Assembly (NCBI GenBank): GCA_050743365.1
Contig: JBOGFI010000184.1
Span: forward strand, 1-20,202
Length of the DNA stretch: 20,202 nt
Reading direction: 5' to 3'
From: JBOGFI01 sp050743365
Lineage (GTDB): Bacteria; Actinomycetota; Acidimicrobiia; IMCC26256; JACDBD01
Shown here piece by piece: positions 7,476-15,871 of the stretch; within the stretch, counting starts at the first letter, position 1, and each line of letters opens with the position of its first letter. The notes beneath the pieces were generated by a model, which was not told the origin of the DNA, searched no databases, and was given only the letters and a program-made list of their open reading frames with translations. A program made the position numbers and the translations under genes.

Positions 7476-8153
7476 TCAGCCGTGGAGGCCGCACTCGATC
7501 TTGTCGGTGCCGGCCCAGCGGCCGGCGCGGGTGCTCTCGCCGTTGTTAACGGGCCGGGTGCACGGCCAGCAGCCGATCGACGCGAACCCGTGGTCGGCGA
7601 GCGGGTGGGCGGGCAGGGCCCGGTCGCGCGTGTAGCTGTCGACGTCGAGGTCGGTCCACGTCGCGAGCGGGTTGACCTTCACCAGCCCCCGTCCCACGTC
7701 GTAGCCGACGATCGGCGTACGGGCGCGCGTCGGCGCGTCGGCGCGTCGCAGGCCGGTCATCCATGCCGCCTTGCCCTCGAGGGCGCGGGCGAGCGGCTCG
7801 ACCTTGCGGATGCCGCAGCAGCCGTCGGGATCGTGCTGCCAGCGGCTGTCGGGGTCGACCTCCGGGGTCATCACGCGCAGGTTGAGGTCGTAGCGCTCGC
7901 GTACCCGCTCGACGTACCAGAGCGTCTCGGCGAAGTGGTACTGGGTGTCGAGGAACACCACCTCGATGTCGGGCGCCACCCGCGCGGCGACGTCGATGAG
8001 GACACAGTCCTGGAACGACGCCGCCAGCACGAGGTCGTCGCCGAAGCGGTCCCGCGCCCACTCCACGACGGCCGACGCCGGCGCCGACTCGAACGATGTC
8101 GAGACGGTGGCCAGCTCGGCGAGGTCGGGCACGGAGGTGGAGACGGCGGTCAT
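7476..8153 (-). CDS. cysH: Adenylyl-sulfate (APS) reductase, [4Fe-4S] type
   Basis: Reduces APS to sulfite and AMP with thioredoxin in assimilatory sulfate reduction. It has the PAPS-reductase fold (LAASFQDCVLIDVAARVAPD, VVFLDTQYHF) and the catalytic C-terminal ECGLH with Cys221. The Cys112-Cys113 pair in GCCGIRKVEPL and Cys195-x2-Cys198 in GCWPC are the four iron-sulfur ligands that distinguish APS reductases from PAPS reductases, so APS is the expected substrate. This agrees with the absence of an APS kinase nearby. Length 225 aa is normal. The ATG at 8153 has AAGG about 9 nt upstream, and the gene starts 12 nt after sir. A hairpin follows its stop. Confidence 0.97.
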   Translation of the reverse strand: MTAVSTSVPDLAELATVSTSFESAPASAVVEWARDRFGDDLVLAASFQDCVLIDVAARVAPDIEVVFLDTQYHFAETLWYVERVRERYDLNLRVMTPEVDPDSRWQHDPDGCCGIRKVEPLARALEGKAAWMTGLRRADAPTRARTPIVGYDVGRGLVKVNPLATWTDLDVDSYTRDRALPAHPLADHGFASIGCWPCTRPVNNGESTRAGRWAGTDKIECGLHG

Positions 8154-8165
8154 GTCAGGCAGCCT

Positions 8166-9950
<1,785 letters not shown>

Positions 9951-9951
9951 G

Positions 9952-11049
9952 TCAGTCCTCCCTACCGTCGAGGGGCGGGCGGGACGCGTCGATCAGCAGC
10001 CGGGCGATCTCGGGCCGGGTGAACTCGGCCGGCGGCGCGTCGCCGGCGACCAGCAGGTCGCGCACCTTCGTGCCCGAGAGGTGCACGTGGTGGGCGGCGT
10101 CGTGCGGACACGTCTTGGCCGAGGCCATCGAGCCGCACACTTCGCAGTAGAACGAGTGCTCGAAGAAGATGGGCGTGATCCCGAGCTCCTGCACGCCGAT
10201 CTCGCGCAGGAGGTCCTGGGCGGCGTACGTGCCGTAGTAGTCGCCGACGCCGGCGTGGTCGCGCCCGACGATGAAGTGGGTGGCGCCGTAGTTCTTGCGG
10301 CACAGCGCGTGGAACACGGCCTCGCGCGGGCCCGCGTAGCGCATGGGCGCGGGGAAGAGGCCGAGGAGCACGCGGTCAGCGGGGTAGTAACCGTCGAGCA
10401 GCGCCTCGTAGCAGCGCAGCCGGACCTCGGCGGGGATGTCGTCGCCCTTGGTCTCGCCGACGAGCGGGTGCACCAGCAGCCCGTCGACGGACTCGAGCGC
10501 CACCTTGGTGAGGTACTCGTGTGCCCGGTGGATGGGGTTGCGGGTCTGGAACGCCACCACCGTGTGCCATCCGCGCTCGGCGATGGCGGCCCGGATCGCC
10601 GCCGGCGAGGCCGGGTGCCGGTCGAACGGCGCCGGGAGCGCGAGCGCCGGGTGCGAGGGGTCGACGACCACCTTGCCGCCGACCCGCCACGGCTCGCCGT
10701 TCAGCACCACCGACGCACCCGGGTGGGCGGGGTCGTCGGTGCCGAAGGTGGCCCGGGCCTCCGCCACCGGGTCGACCTTGTAGACCTCGGGCTCGGCCAG
10801 CACGCCGATCAGCTCACCTTCTCGAGTGATGAGGTCGAGCTCGTCGTGCCCCCGGACCTGCGCCGCCGTCTGCACATCCAGCGCGGGCGCGATCGGGAAC
10901 GGCCACAGCCGGCCCGAGCCCAGGCGCATGCCGGCGACGACGAAGGCGTAGTCGTCCTCGCCCACGAAGCCCTCGAGGGGCTCGTACGCGCCCCAGGCCA
11001 GGAGGCGGAGGTCGGACAGGTCGCGCGGCGTGAGCTCGAGGGATGGCAT
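9952..11049 (-). CDS. sat: Sulfate adenylyltransferase (ATP sulfurylase), single-chain type
   Basis: Activates sulfate with ATP to APS, the first step of the pathway completed by cysH and sir immediately downstream. It is the homo-oligomeric Sat family, not the CysD/CysN type: active-site QTRNPIHRAHE (residues 168-178), GLLVHPLVGETKGDD, AGPREAVFHALCRKNYGATH, IVGRDHAGVG and the C-terminal HHVHLSGTKVRDLL. A cysteine-rich EVCGSM...CPHD segment is probably a zinc site. Length is 365 aa, about 20-25 residues short at the N-terminus against B. subtilis-type enzymes; it begins at LELTPRDLSDLRLLAWGAY without the usual PHGG-LVNR stretch. The ATG is supported by GGAGG 7 nt upstream, and no ATG, GTG or TTG lies between it and an in-frame stop at 11140. 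Confidence 0.96.
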   Translation of the reverse strand: MPSLELTPRDLSDLRLLAWGAYEPLEGFVGEDDYAFVVAGMRLGSGRLWPFPIAPALDVQTAAQVRGHDELDLITREGELIGVLAEPEVYKVDPVAEARATFGTDDPAHPGASVVLNGEPWRVGGKVVVDPSHPALALPAPFDRHPASPAAIRAAIAERGWHTVVAFQTRNPIHRAHEYLTKVALESVDGLLVHPLVGETKGDDIPAEVRLRCYEALLDGYYPADRVLLGLFPAPMRYAGPREAVFHALCRKNYGATHFIVGRDHAGVGDYYGTYAAQDLLREIGVQELGITPIFFEHSFYCEVCGSMASAKTCPHDAAHHVHLSGTKVRDLLVAGDAPPAEFTRPEIARLLIDASRPPLDGRED

Positions 11050-11243
11050 CAGCGGGCCTCCACACGGCTCGGCACCCGGCTCGGCACACCGCTCGGGGGC
11101 CGGGCGCCCGCCGGCGGGCCGGCGCCCCAGAACCGGGCTTCACCGTCGGCCACGGCCCCGTCCACCAGGGCGTGGCGGGCGCGCCGCAACGATCGGCGGA
11201 GGCGGGTGACGAGGCTGAGCGGAGAGGAACGGGAGACGGGCAC
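11049..11243 (-). CDS. Possible 64-aa protein coupled to sat (hypothetical)
   Basis: Unrecognised small ORF in the leader of the sulfur operon. From the GTG at 11243 it encodes an arginine-rich amphipathic stretch (LVTRLRRSLRRARHALVDGA) and a proline-rich tail. Its TGA overlaps the sat ATG as TGATG, and the sat Shine-Dalgarno lies in its last codons, an arrangement typical of translational coupling. An AGGAG sits 11 nt before the GTG, slightly far. The frame stays open back to a GTG at 11327, so the start is uncertain. Third positions are mostly G/C, but in DNA this G+C-rich that proves little. It may be a real small protein, a coupling ORF, or chance. Confidence 0.33.
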   Translation of the reverse strand: MPVSRSSPLSLVTRLRRSLRRARHALVDGAVADGEARFWGAGPPAGARPPSGVPSRVPSRVEAR

Positions 11244-11299
11244 GGGCGCGGCGGCTCCTGCGAGGGGGCGGGAGGGGCAGCGGGGCGCGTGGTGGTGGG

Positions 11300-11395
11300 C
11301 TAGGCGCGACCCGCGACGCGGCGACACATCTCGTCCCGCACCTCGTGGGGGGTCCGGCCCATCGAGATGCTGGCGGCGCCCTGCGCTCGGATCAC
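11300..11395 (-). CDS. Possible leaderless 31-aa upstream ORF of the sulfur operon
   Basis: A GTG at 11395 opens a 31-codon frame ending in TAG at 11300, with 28 of 31 third positions G or C. A TAGGCT box (11403-11408) ends 7 nt before the GTG, so a transcript from it would begin about at this codon. The peptide contains GRTPHEVRDEMCRRVAGRA and a single cysteine near its end. Leaderless, cysteine-containing upstream ORFs control cysteine/sulfur operons in mycobacteria, though those carry a run of cysteines. No homologue is recognised. The call rests on position, start-box geometry and codon bias only. Confidence 0.35.
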   Translation of the reverse strand: MIRAQGAASISMGRTPHEVRDEMCRRVAGRA

Positions 11396-11402
11396 GGCTC
11401 GT

Positions 11403-11408
11403 AGCCTA
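11403..11408 (-). promoter_or_regulatory. Candidate -10 box for the sat-sir-cysH transcript
   Basis: Read on the minus strand, TAGGCT lies 7 nt before the GTG at 11395, matching the TANNNT consensus of actinobacterial housekeeping promoters. The best-placed -35 (TGGTAT with 17-bp spacing) is poor. It is the only TANNNT box noticed close to the near-palindrome in the divergent region on this strand. Confidence 0.35.
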
Positions 11409-11438
11409 ACGGCTCCGACGCCGAAATACCAGCGGATC

Positions 11439-11458
11439 GGTCAGGAATATTTCCGACC
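11439..11458. promoter_or_regulatory. 20-bp near-palindrome, candidate operator between sat leader and proS
   Basis: GGTCAGGAATATTTCCGACC is symmetric at 16 of 20 positions, with matching outer GGTC/GACC arms and an A/T-rich centre that stands out in this G+C-rich region. It lies about 44-63 bp upstream of the inferred leader start on the minus strand and about 58-77 bp upstream of the inferred proS start. That suits a dimeric regulator, and sulfur control is the obvious guess. The binding protein is unknown. Confidence 0.4.
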
Positions 11459-11501
11459 CCCCCGGTCGAGAATGGGCGGCTTCCCGCCCGGTACCCGTCG
11501 C

Positions 11502-11507
11502 TAGCCT
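11502..11507 (+). promoter_or_regulatory. Candidate -10 box for a leaderless proS transcript
   Basis: TAGCCT ends 8 nt before the proS ATG. No Shine-Dalgarno sequence lies between (CTGGTCCC), so the mRNA probably starts at or next to the ATG. A GGGCGG/CCGCCC inverted repeat (11474-11489) occupies the -35 region, where no good consensus is seen. Confidence 0.4.
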
Positions 11508-11515
11508 CTGGTCCC

Positions 11516-13231
11516 ATGCGCATGTCGCAGCTGTTCCTGCGGACCCTGCGCGACGACCCCGCCGACGCCGAGGTCGACAGCCACCGCCTTCTGGTGCGGG
11601 GTGGGTACGTCCGCCGGGTGGCGAGCGGCATCTACTCCTGGCTCCCGCTCGGTTACCGGGTGCTGCGCCGGGTGGAGCAGATCGTCCGGGAGGAGATGGA
11701 CGCCGCCGGCGCCCAGGAGCTGTGGCTGCCGATCACCCAGCCGCTCGAGCTGTGGGAGCGCACGGGCCGCAACCGGGACTACGGCCCCGAGCTGTTCCGA
11801 CTCGCCGACCGCAAGGAGACCGGCTTCTGCCTCTCGCCGACGGCCGAGGAGGTCATCACGAGCACGGTCGCCAACGAGTACTCGAGCTACCGCGACCTGC
11901 CCGTCAACCTCTACCAGATCAACTGGAAGTACCGCGACGAGCTGCGGCCGCGTTTCGGCCTCCTCCGCGGGCGCGAGTTCCTCATGAAGGACGCCTACTC
12001 CTTCGACGTCGACGGCGACGGGCTCCGGCGCAGCTATCGGGAGATGTACGACGCCTACGGGCGGGTGTTCGAGCGCTGCGGCCTGGAGTTCCGCGTCGTC
12101 GAGGGGGAGGCGGGCCAGATCGGCGGCGACGTCAACCACGAGTTCGTGGCCTTGGCGGCGGTGGGGGAGGACGAGTTCGTGTGGTGCCCGTCGTGCGACT
12201 ACGCCGCCCTCACCGAGGTCGCCACGCGCCAGGCCAGCGAGCGCCCCGACGGCCAGCTGGACGCGCCGCCCATGGAGGAGGTGCACACGCCCGGCCTCCC
12301 GGGAGTGGCGGGCGTCGCCGAGCGCCTGGGTGTCGGCCATCACGAGATGCTCAAGTGCATCGCCTTCGACATCGAAGGTGAGCTCGGTCTCGCGCTCGTC
12401 CCCGGCGATCGTGAGGTCAATCCCTACGCTTTGAGCAGAGCCGTCGCGCCCAGGTCGGCACGGGTCTACGACGACGACGACTTCGCCGCCATGCCGTCGC
12501 TCCCCAAGGGCTATATCGGCCCCCACTACAAGGAGGCCGAGCTGGTCGTCGCCGACCCCGCCGTCGGCGCCCCGCACGCGTGGGCCACCGGCGCCAACCG
12601 CGTCGATCGTCACGTACGGAACGCCGTTCTGGGGCGCGACTTCACCGTCGACGTGTGGGCGGACATCGCAACCGTCGTCGCCGGCGACCCCTGTCCCCGT
12701 TGCGGCTCGCCGCTGTCGGTCGACCGCGGCATCGAGGTCGGCCAGGTGTTCCAGCTCGGCACCAAGTACTCCGTCCCCCTCGAGTGCCGCTACACCGACG
12801 AGGCCGGTGAGCAGCACCCCATGGTCATGGGCTGCTACGGGATCGGTGTGTCCCGCATCGTCGCCGCGGTCGCCGAGCAGCATCACGACGAGCACGGGCT
12901 CGCATGGCCGGGCGCGCTCGCGCCCTACCAGGTGCATCTGGTGGCGCTCCCGGGGAAGGGCGACACCGCCGCCGACGTGGTCGCGGCCGCCGACCGGCTA
13001 TACAACGACCTCGTCGCCAAGGGTGTGGAGGTGCTCTACGACGACCGCGACGCCAGCCCGGGCGTGAAGTTCGCCGACGCCGACCTCCTCGGCATTCCGG
13101 TGCGTCTCACGCTCGGCGCCAAGGGCCTGGCGCGAGGCGTGGTCGAGCGCCGCCTGCGCCCGACCGGGGCGGAGGAGGACGTCGCCCTCGCCGACGCGGT
13201 CGCGGCCGTCCTCGCCCTGGTGTCGGCGTGA
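11516..13231 (+). CDS. proS: Prolyl-tRNA synthetase, bacterial type with editing insertion
   Basis: Charges tRNA-Pro with proline in the cytosol. It is class II and 571 aa, the length of the E. coli-type enzyme that carries the YbaK-like editing domain. The N-terminal MRMSQLFLRTLRDDPADAE is the family's normal start. Motif 2 begins NWKYRDELRPRFGLL (Arg140). The editing domain spans about residues 225-385 with LPGVAGVAERLGV, EMLKCIAFDIEG, LVPGDREVN and ATGANRVDRHVRN. Then come CPRCGSPLSVDRGIEVGQVF, QLGTKYS and motif 3 GIGVSRIVAA (from 442). The C-terminal anticodon-binding domain includes GVEVLYDDRDASPGVKF. In many bacteria proS directly follows ispG; here a minus-strand block lies between. 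It is divergent from the sulfur genes and appears leaderless. Confidence 0.98.
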   Translation: MRMSQLFLRTLRDDPADAEVDSHRLLVRGGYVRRVASGIYSWLPLGYRVLRRVEQIVREEMDAAGAQELWLPITQPLELWERTGRNRDYGPELFRLADRKETGFCLSPTAEEVITSTVANEYSSYRDLPVNLYQINWKYRDELRPRFGLLRGREFLMKDAYSFDVDGDGLRRSYREMYDAYGRVFERCGLEFRVVEGEAGQIGGDVNHEFVALAAVGEDEFVWCPSCDYAALTEVATRQASERPDGQLDAPPMEEVHTPGLPGVAGVAERLGVGHHEMLKCIAFDIEGELGLALVPGDREVNPYALSRAVAPRSARVYDDDDFAAMPSLPKGYIGPHYKEAELVVADPAVGAPHAWATGANRVDRHVRNAVLGRDFTVDVWADIATVVAGDPCPRCGSPLSVDRGIEVGQVFQLGTKYSVPLECRYTDEAGEQHPMVMGCYGIGVSRIVAAVAEQHHDEHGLAWPGALAPYQVHLVALPGKGDTAADVVAAADRLYNDLVAKGVEVLYDDRDASPGVKFADADLLGIPVRLTLGAKGLARGVVERRLRPTGAEEDVALADAVAAVLALVSA

Positions 13232-13238
13232 TGGGTTG

Positions 13239-13931
13239 ATGAGCGAGAACTCTGATCCTCCCCGCCCTCCTCCGGGTCAGGTCCCGCCGCGTCCTCCCGG
13301 TCCTCCGCCGAGCCGACCCCCGTCGCGTCCGCCCGCCGAGCCCCCTCCGCGTTTGGCCGCGCCCCGCCGGCCCCGGCGCCGGATGCTCGTGGGCGGGATC
13401 GTGGCTGCGATCGTGCTTGTCGGGGCCGGGCTGGGCGTCGCCGTCCTCGCGTCCGGCGGCGACAACGGAGACGGCGCGCCCGCGCCGACGACGGAGCGGC
13501 GGGCGGCGACCGGACCCGAGTCGGGGGGCGAGCCCGAGCCCTGCACAGGAACGTTCGACGTCCTCACGGCCGGCGACATCCAGGAGTTGGCCGGTGTGAC
13601 CGCCGGTACGGGCACCCGCGAACCGGAGTCCGGTGGCTGCATCTTCGAAGTGGGGGACGGACTGGAGTCGACGTTGCTGGCCGAGGTGTACCACGTTGAC
13701 GACGCCGCATTCGCTGGGACGCAATTCGAGCAGTACCGCGAGGCCTACGACGAGGAGGACGTGGCCAGCCTCGGGGACGAGGCAATCTACGACTCTGCCA
13801 GACACGCACTGGCCGCACGAAGCGCCGAGTTCACCGTGGTGCTCACCTACTCGGGCTCCGAAGAGGCCGTCACGCGCGAGGCGCTCGTCGCACTCGCCAG
13901 CATCGCGTTCGAGCGGTTGGGCGCGGGATGA
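13239..13931 (+). CDS. Membrane-anchored protein with DUF3558-like extracytoplasmic domain
   Basis: Function unknown. Residues 1-48 are a proline/arginine-rich cytoplasmic tail, residues about 49-69 one transmembrane helix (MLVGGIVAAIVLVGAGLGVA), and residues 70-100 a low-complexity linker. The outer domain begins CTGTFDVLTAGDIQELAGVT and continues with GGCIFEV and DVASLGDEAIYD. That pattern of a cysteine before 'LT..DI..L.G', a second cysteine in 'GC.F', then 'LGDEA' resembles DUF3558, normally found on actinobacterial lipoproteins. Here there is no lipobox and the anchor is a helix. The two cysteines could form a disulfide outside. The ATG at 13239 (with a TTG immediately before it) lies 7 nt after proS and has no clear ribosome-binding site. 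The gene is probably read through from proS. Confidence 0.8.
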   Translation: MSENSDPPRPPPGQVPPRPPGPPPSRPPSRPPAEPPPRLAAPRRPRRRMLVGGIVAAIVLVGAGLGVAVLASGGDNGDGAPAPTTERRAATGPESGGEPEPCTGTFDVLTAGDIQELAGVTAGTGTREPESGGCIFEVGDGLESTLLAEVYHVDDAAFAGTQFEQYREAYDEEDVASLGDEAIYDSARHALAARSAEFTVVLTYSGSEEAVTREALVALASIAFERLGAG

Positions 13932-13969
13932 TCCTGGTCGACGCCTACGTGCTGGAGGCGCTCTCATGA
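13928..13969 (+). other. 13-codon micro-ORF bridging two genes by ATGA overlaps
   Basis: The ATG overlaps the preceding gene's stop (ATGA), the frame reads MILVDAYVLEALS, and its TGA overlaps the ligC ATG (ATGA). The GGAGG used by ligC is inside it. It could carry ribosomes from the DUF3558-like gene to ligC, or be accidental. Confidence 0.2.
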
Positions 13970-15033
13970 CCCTGCCCGTCACACCGCCGGTCGCGCCGAT
14001 GCTCGCGAAGCTCGTCCGCGAGCTACCGGCGGCCGAGGGCCTGCTGTACGAGCCCAAGTGGGACGGGTTCCGCTGCATCGTGTTCCGCGACGGCGACGAG
14101 GTCGAGCTGGGGAGCCGCAACGACCGGCCGCTCACCCGTTACTTCCCGGAGCTGCTCGATCCGCTGCGCGCCGAGCTGCCGTCTCGCTGCGTCGTCGACG
14201 GCGAAGTGGTGATCGCGACCGACCACGGCCTCGACTTCGATCTGCTGTCGCTGCGCATCCATCCCGCCGCCAGCCGGGTGGCGAAGCTCGCGGCCGAGAC
14301 GCCGGCGTCGTTCGTGGCCTTCGACCTGCTGGCCGAGGGCGACGACGATCTGCGCACGCTCCCGCTCGACGAACGGCGGGCGCGCCTCGAACGCATGCTC
14401 GGGCAAGCCGCCCCGCCCGTGCGCCTCACGCCTGTCACCACCGACCCGGAGGTGGCGGGGGCATGGTTCGAGCGGTTCGAGGGCGCCGGCCTCGACGGCG
14501 TGGTCGCCAAGCGCCTCGGCGACGAGTACCGCGAGAACCAGCGCGCGATGTTCAAGGTGAAGCACCAGCGCACCGCCGACTGCGTCGTCGCCGGCTTCCG
14601 AACCCACAAGGACGGCGCCGGCGTGGGATCGCTCCTGCTCGGCCTCTACGACGACGCCGGCACGCTCCACCACGTCGGCGTCGCTAGCAGCTTCGCCGCG
14701 CCGCTGCGCAAGCAGCTGGCCGGTGAGCTCGAGCCCTACCGGGAGGGCGCGTTCGAGCACCATCCGTGGGCCGACTGGGCGGACGAGGAGGCCCACGCCT
14801 CGGGGCGGATGCCCGGCGCGCCGAGCCGGTGGAACGCCAAGAAGGACCTGCGCTGGGAGCCCCTGCGCATCGAGCTCGTGGCCGAGGTCGCCTACGAGCA
14901 CCTCCAAGGCGACCGCTTCCGCCACACCGCGAGGTTCGTGCGCTGGCGCCCCGACCGCGAGCCCGCCAGCTGCACCTACGCGCAGCTCGAGTCCCCGGTG
15001 CCGCACGAGCTGCGCGAGATCTTCGCCCTCTGA
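13966..15033 (+). CDS. ligC: ATP-dependent DNA ligase, LigC type
   Basis: Seals nicks in duplex DNA by the lysine-AMP mechanism. The opening (LPVTPPVAPMLAKLVRELPA) and whole-length resemblance to mycobacterial LigC make the subtype clear. The motifs are in order: motif I EPKWDGFR with Lys31 as the adenylated residue, SRNDRPLTRYFPEL, motif III VVDGEVVI, motif IIIa FVAFDLL, motif IV GLDGVVAKR, motif V MFKVKHQRTADCVVAGF. An OB-fold follows (GSLLLGLYDDAG) with motif VI ARFVRWRPDRE near the C-terminus. At 355 aa it has no fused nuclease or polymerase domain, unlike LigD. The ATG at 13966 has GGAGG 7 nt upstream; reading further upstream in frame would overlap the previous gene. It probably serves base-excision or gap repair beside the replicative NAD ligase. 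Confidence 0.95.
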   Translation: MTLPVTPPVAPMLAKLVRELPAAEGLLYEPKWDGFRCIVFRDGDEVELGSRNDRPLTRYFPELLDPLRAELPSRCVVDGEVVIATDHGLDFDLLSLRIHPAASRVAKLAAETPASFVAFDLLAEGDDDLRTLPLDERRARLERMLGQAAPPVRLTPVTTDPEVAGAWFERFEGAGLDGVVAKRLGDEYRENQRAMFKVKHQRTADCVVAGFRTHKDGAGVGSLLLGLYDDAGTLHHVGVASSFAAPLRKQLAGELEPYREGAFEHHPWADWADEEAHASGRMPGAPSRWNAKKDLRWEPLRIELVAEVAYEHLQGDRFRHTARFVRWRPDREPASCTYAQLESPVPHELREIFAL

Positions 15034-15211
15034 CCCCCGGATCGTGAACGAGCCAACGAGCCCAGACGGCCTTCTTTTCGCGTCCTCCATGACGTCTCAC
15101 CTGAGGGCAAGCTGGCCCCGGTGCGCCGTCCCGACAGATGATTGAATCGAAGCGCCGTGACGCTCGCGGGTAGGCCGTTCACCCCAGGCCGCCAACACTG
15201 AGGAGGACACG

Positions 15212-15760
15212 TTGACCACGGAGACCATCGCTGGAGGCTCGACAACCACGGCATGCTGGTGCTGCGGTGAAGAACGAGCCGAAGACGAGCTCGCTCGTCT
15301 GCTGTGCCATGACGACGTGGCGCTCTGCGAGACCTGCGTCGGTTGGCTCGCCGACCGGGTCGTGTCCCGGCGCGCCGGCGGTGCGCTCCGCCGCGCGACG
15401 CCGATTTTTTCCACCACCGACGTGGGCCGCGCCCTGGAGCACTACCGCAAGCTCGGGTTCGCGACCGAGGCCTACGCGGGCGGCGGCTACGGCTTCGCGC
15501 TGCGCGACCGGGTCGAGCTGCACCTCGGCGAGGTCGACCGGCTCGACCCAGTCACGAACACGAGTGCCTGCTACCTCCACGTCGCCGACGCCTTGTACGC
15601 CGAGTGGAACGCGGCCGGAGTCGCCGGCCAGTTCAGGGCCCCCACCGACACCGACTACGGGCTTCGCGAAGGCGCACATGTCGACGCCGACGGCAACCTT
15701 CTGCGTTTCGGGTCACCGTTGCCCGACCACCACGAAGCGGCGACTATGGCTACGCGCTGA
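15212..15760 (+). CDS. VOC-superfamily protein with N-terminal cysteine-rich (zinc-ribbon-like) domain
   Basis: A TTG start is used: AGGAGGA lies 4-5 nt before it and the frame has no better start. Residues 15-46 hold Cys15, Cys17, Cys18, Cys32, His33, Cys39 and Cys42, with a CxxC at each end, so a small treble-clef zinc site is likely. Residues about 62-173 are a VOC/bleomycin-resistance-type fold: ATPIFSTTDVGRALEHYRKL, GFALRDRVELHLGEV, SACYLHVADALYAEW, and the closing REGAHVDADGNLLRFGSP. Such folds bind drugs, act as dioxygenases or lyases, or simply bind ligands; the substrate is unknown. Length is 182 aa. The 178 nt between ligC and this gene show no clear promoter or hairpin. Confidence 0.85.
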   Translation: MTTETIAGGSTTTACWCCGEERAEDELARLLCHDDVALCETCVGWLADRVVSRRAGGALRRATPIFSTTDVGRALEHYRKLGFATEAYAGGGYGFALRDRVELHLGEVDRLDPVTNTSACYLHVADALYAEWNAAGVAGQFRAPTDTDYGLREGAHVDADGNLLRFGSPLPDHHEAATMATR

Positions 15761-15829
15761 GGCCGCCAGGCGTCCCACCGCAACCCCTAGGGCGGGGCAG
15801 CCCCCAATCGTGATCGCGTGCCCTCGGCG

Positions 15830-15835
15830 TAAGGT
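15830..15835 (+). promoter_or_regulatory. Weak candidate -10 box of osmC
   Basis: TAAGGT fits TANNNT and lies 36 nt before the osmC ATG, giving a short leader with a strong Shine-Dalgarno. The -35 region is not convincing, so this is only suggestive. Confidence 0.25.
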
Positions 15836-15871
15836 GAGCGCGAACGGAACGAAGGATCGAGGAGGACGCCA

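Noticed and set aside
11501..12937. Minus-strand frame of 478 codons opposite proS
   Set aside because: Antisense shadow; proS on the other strand has every class II motif.
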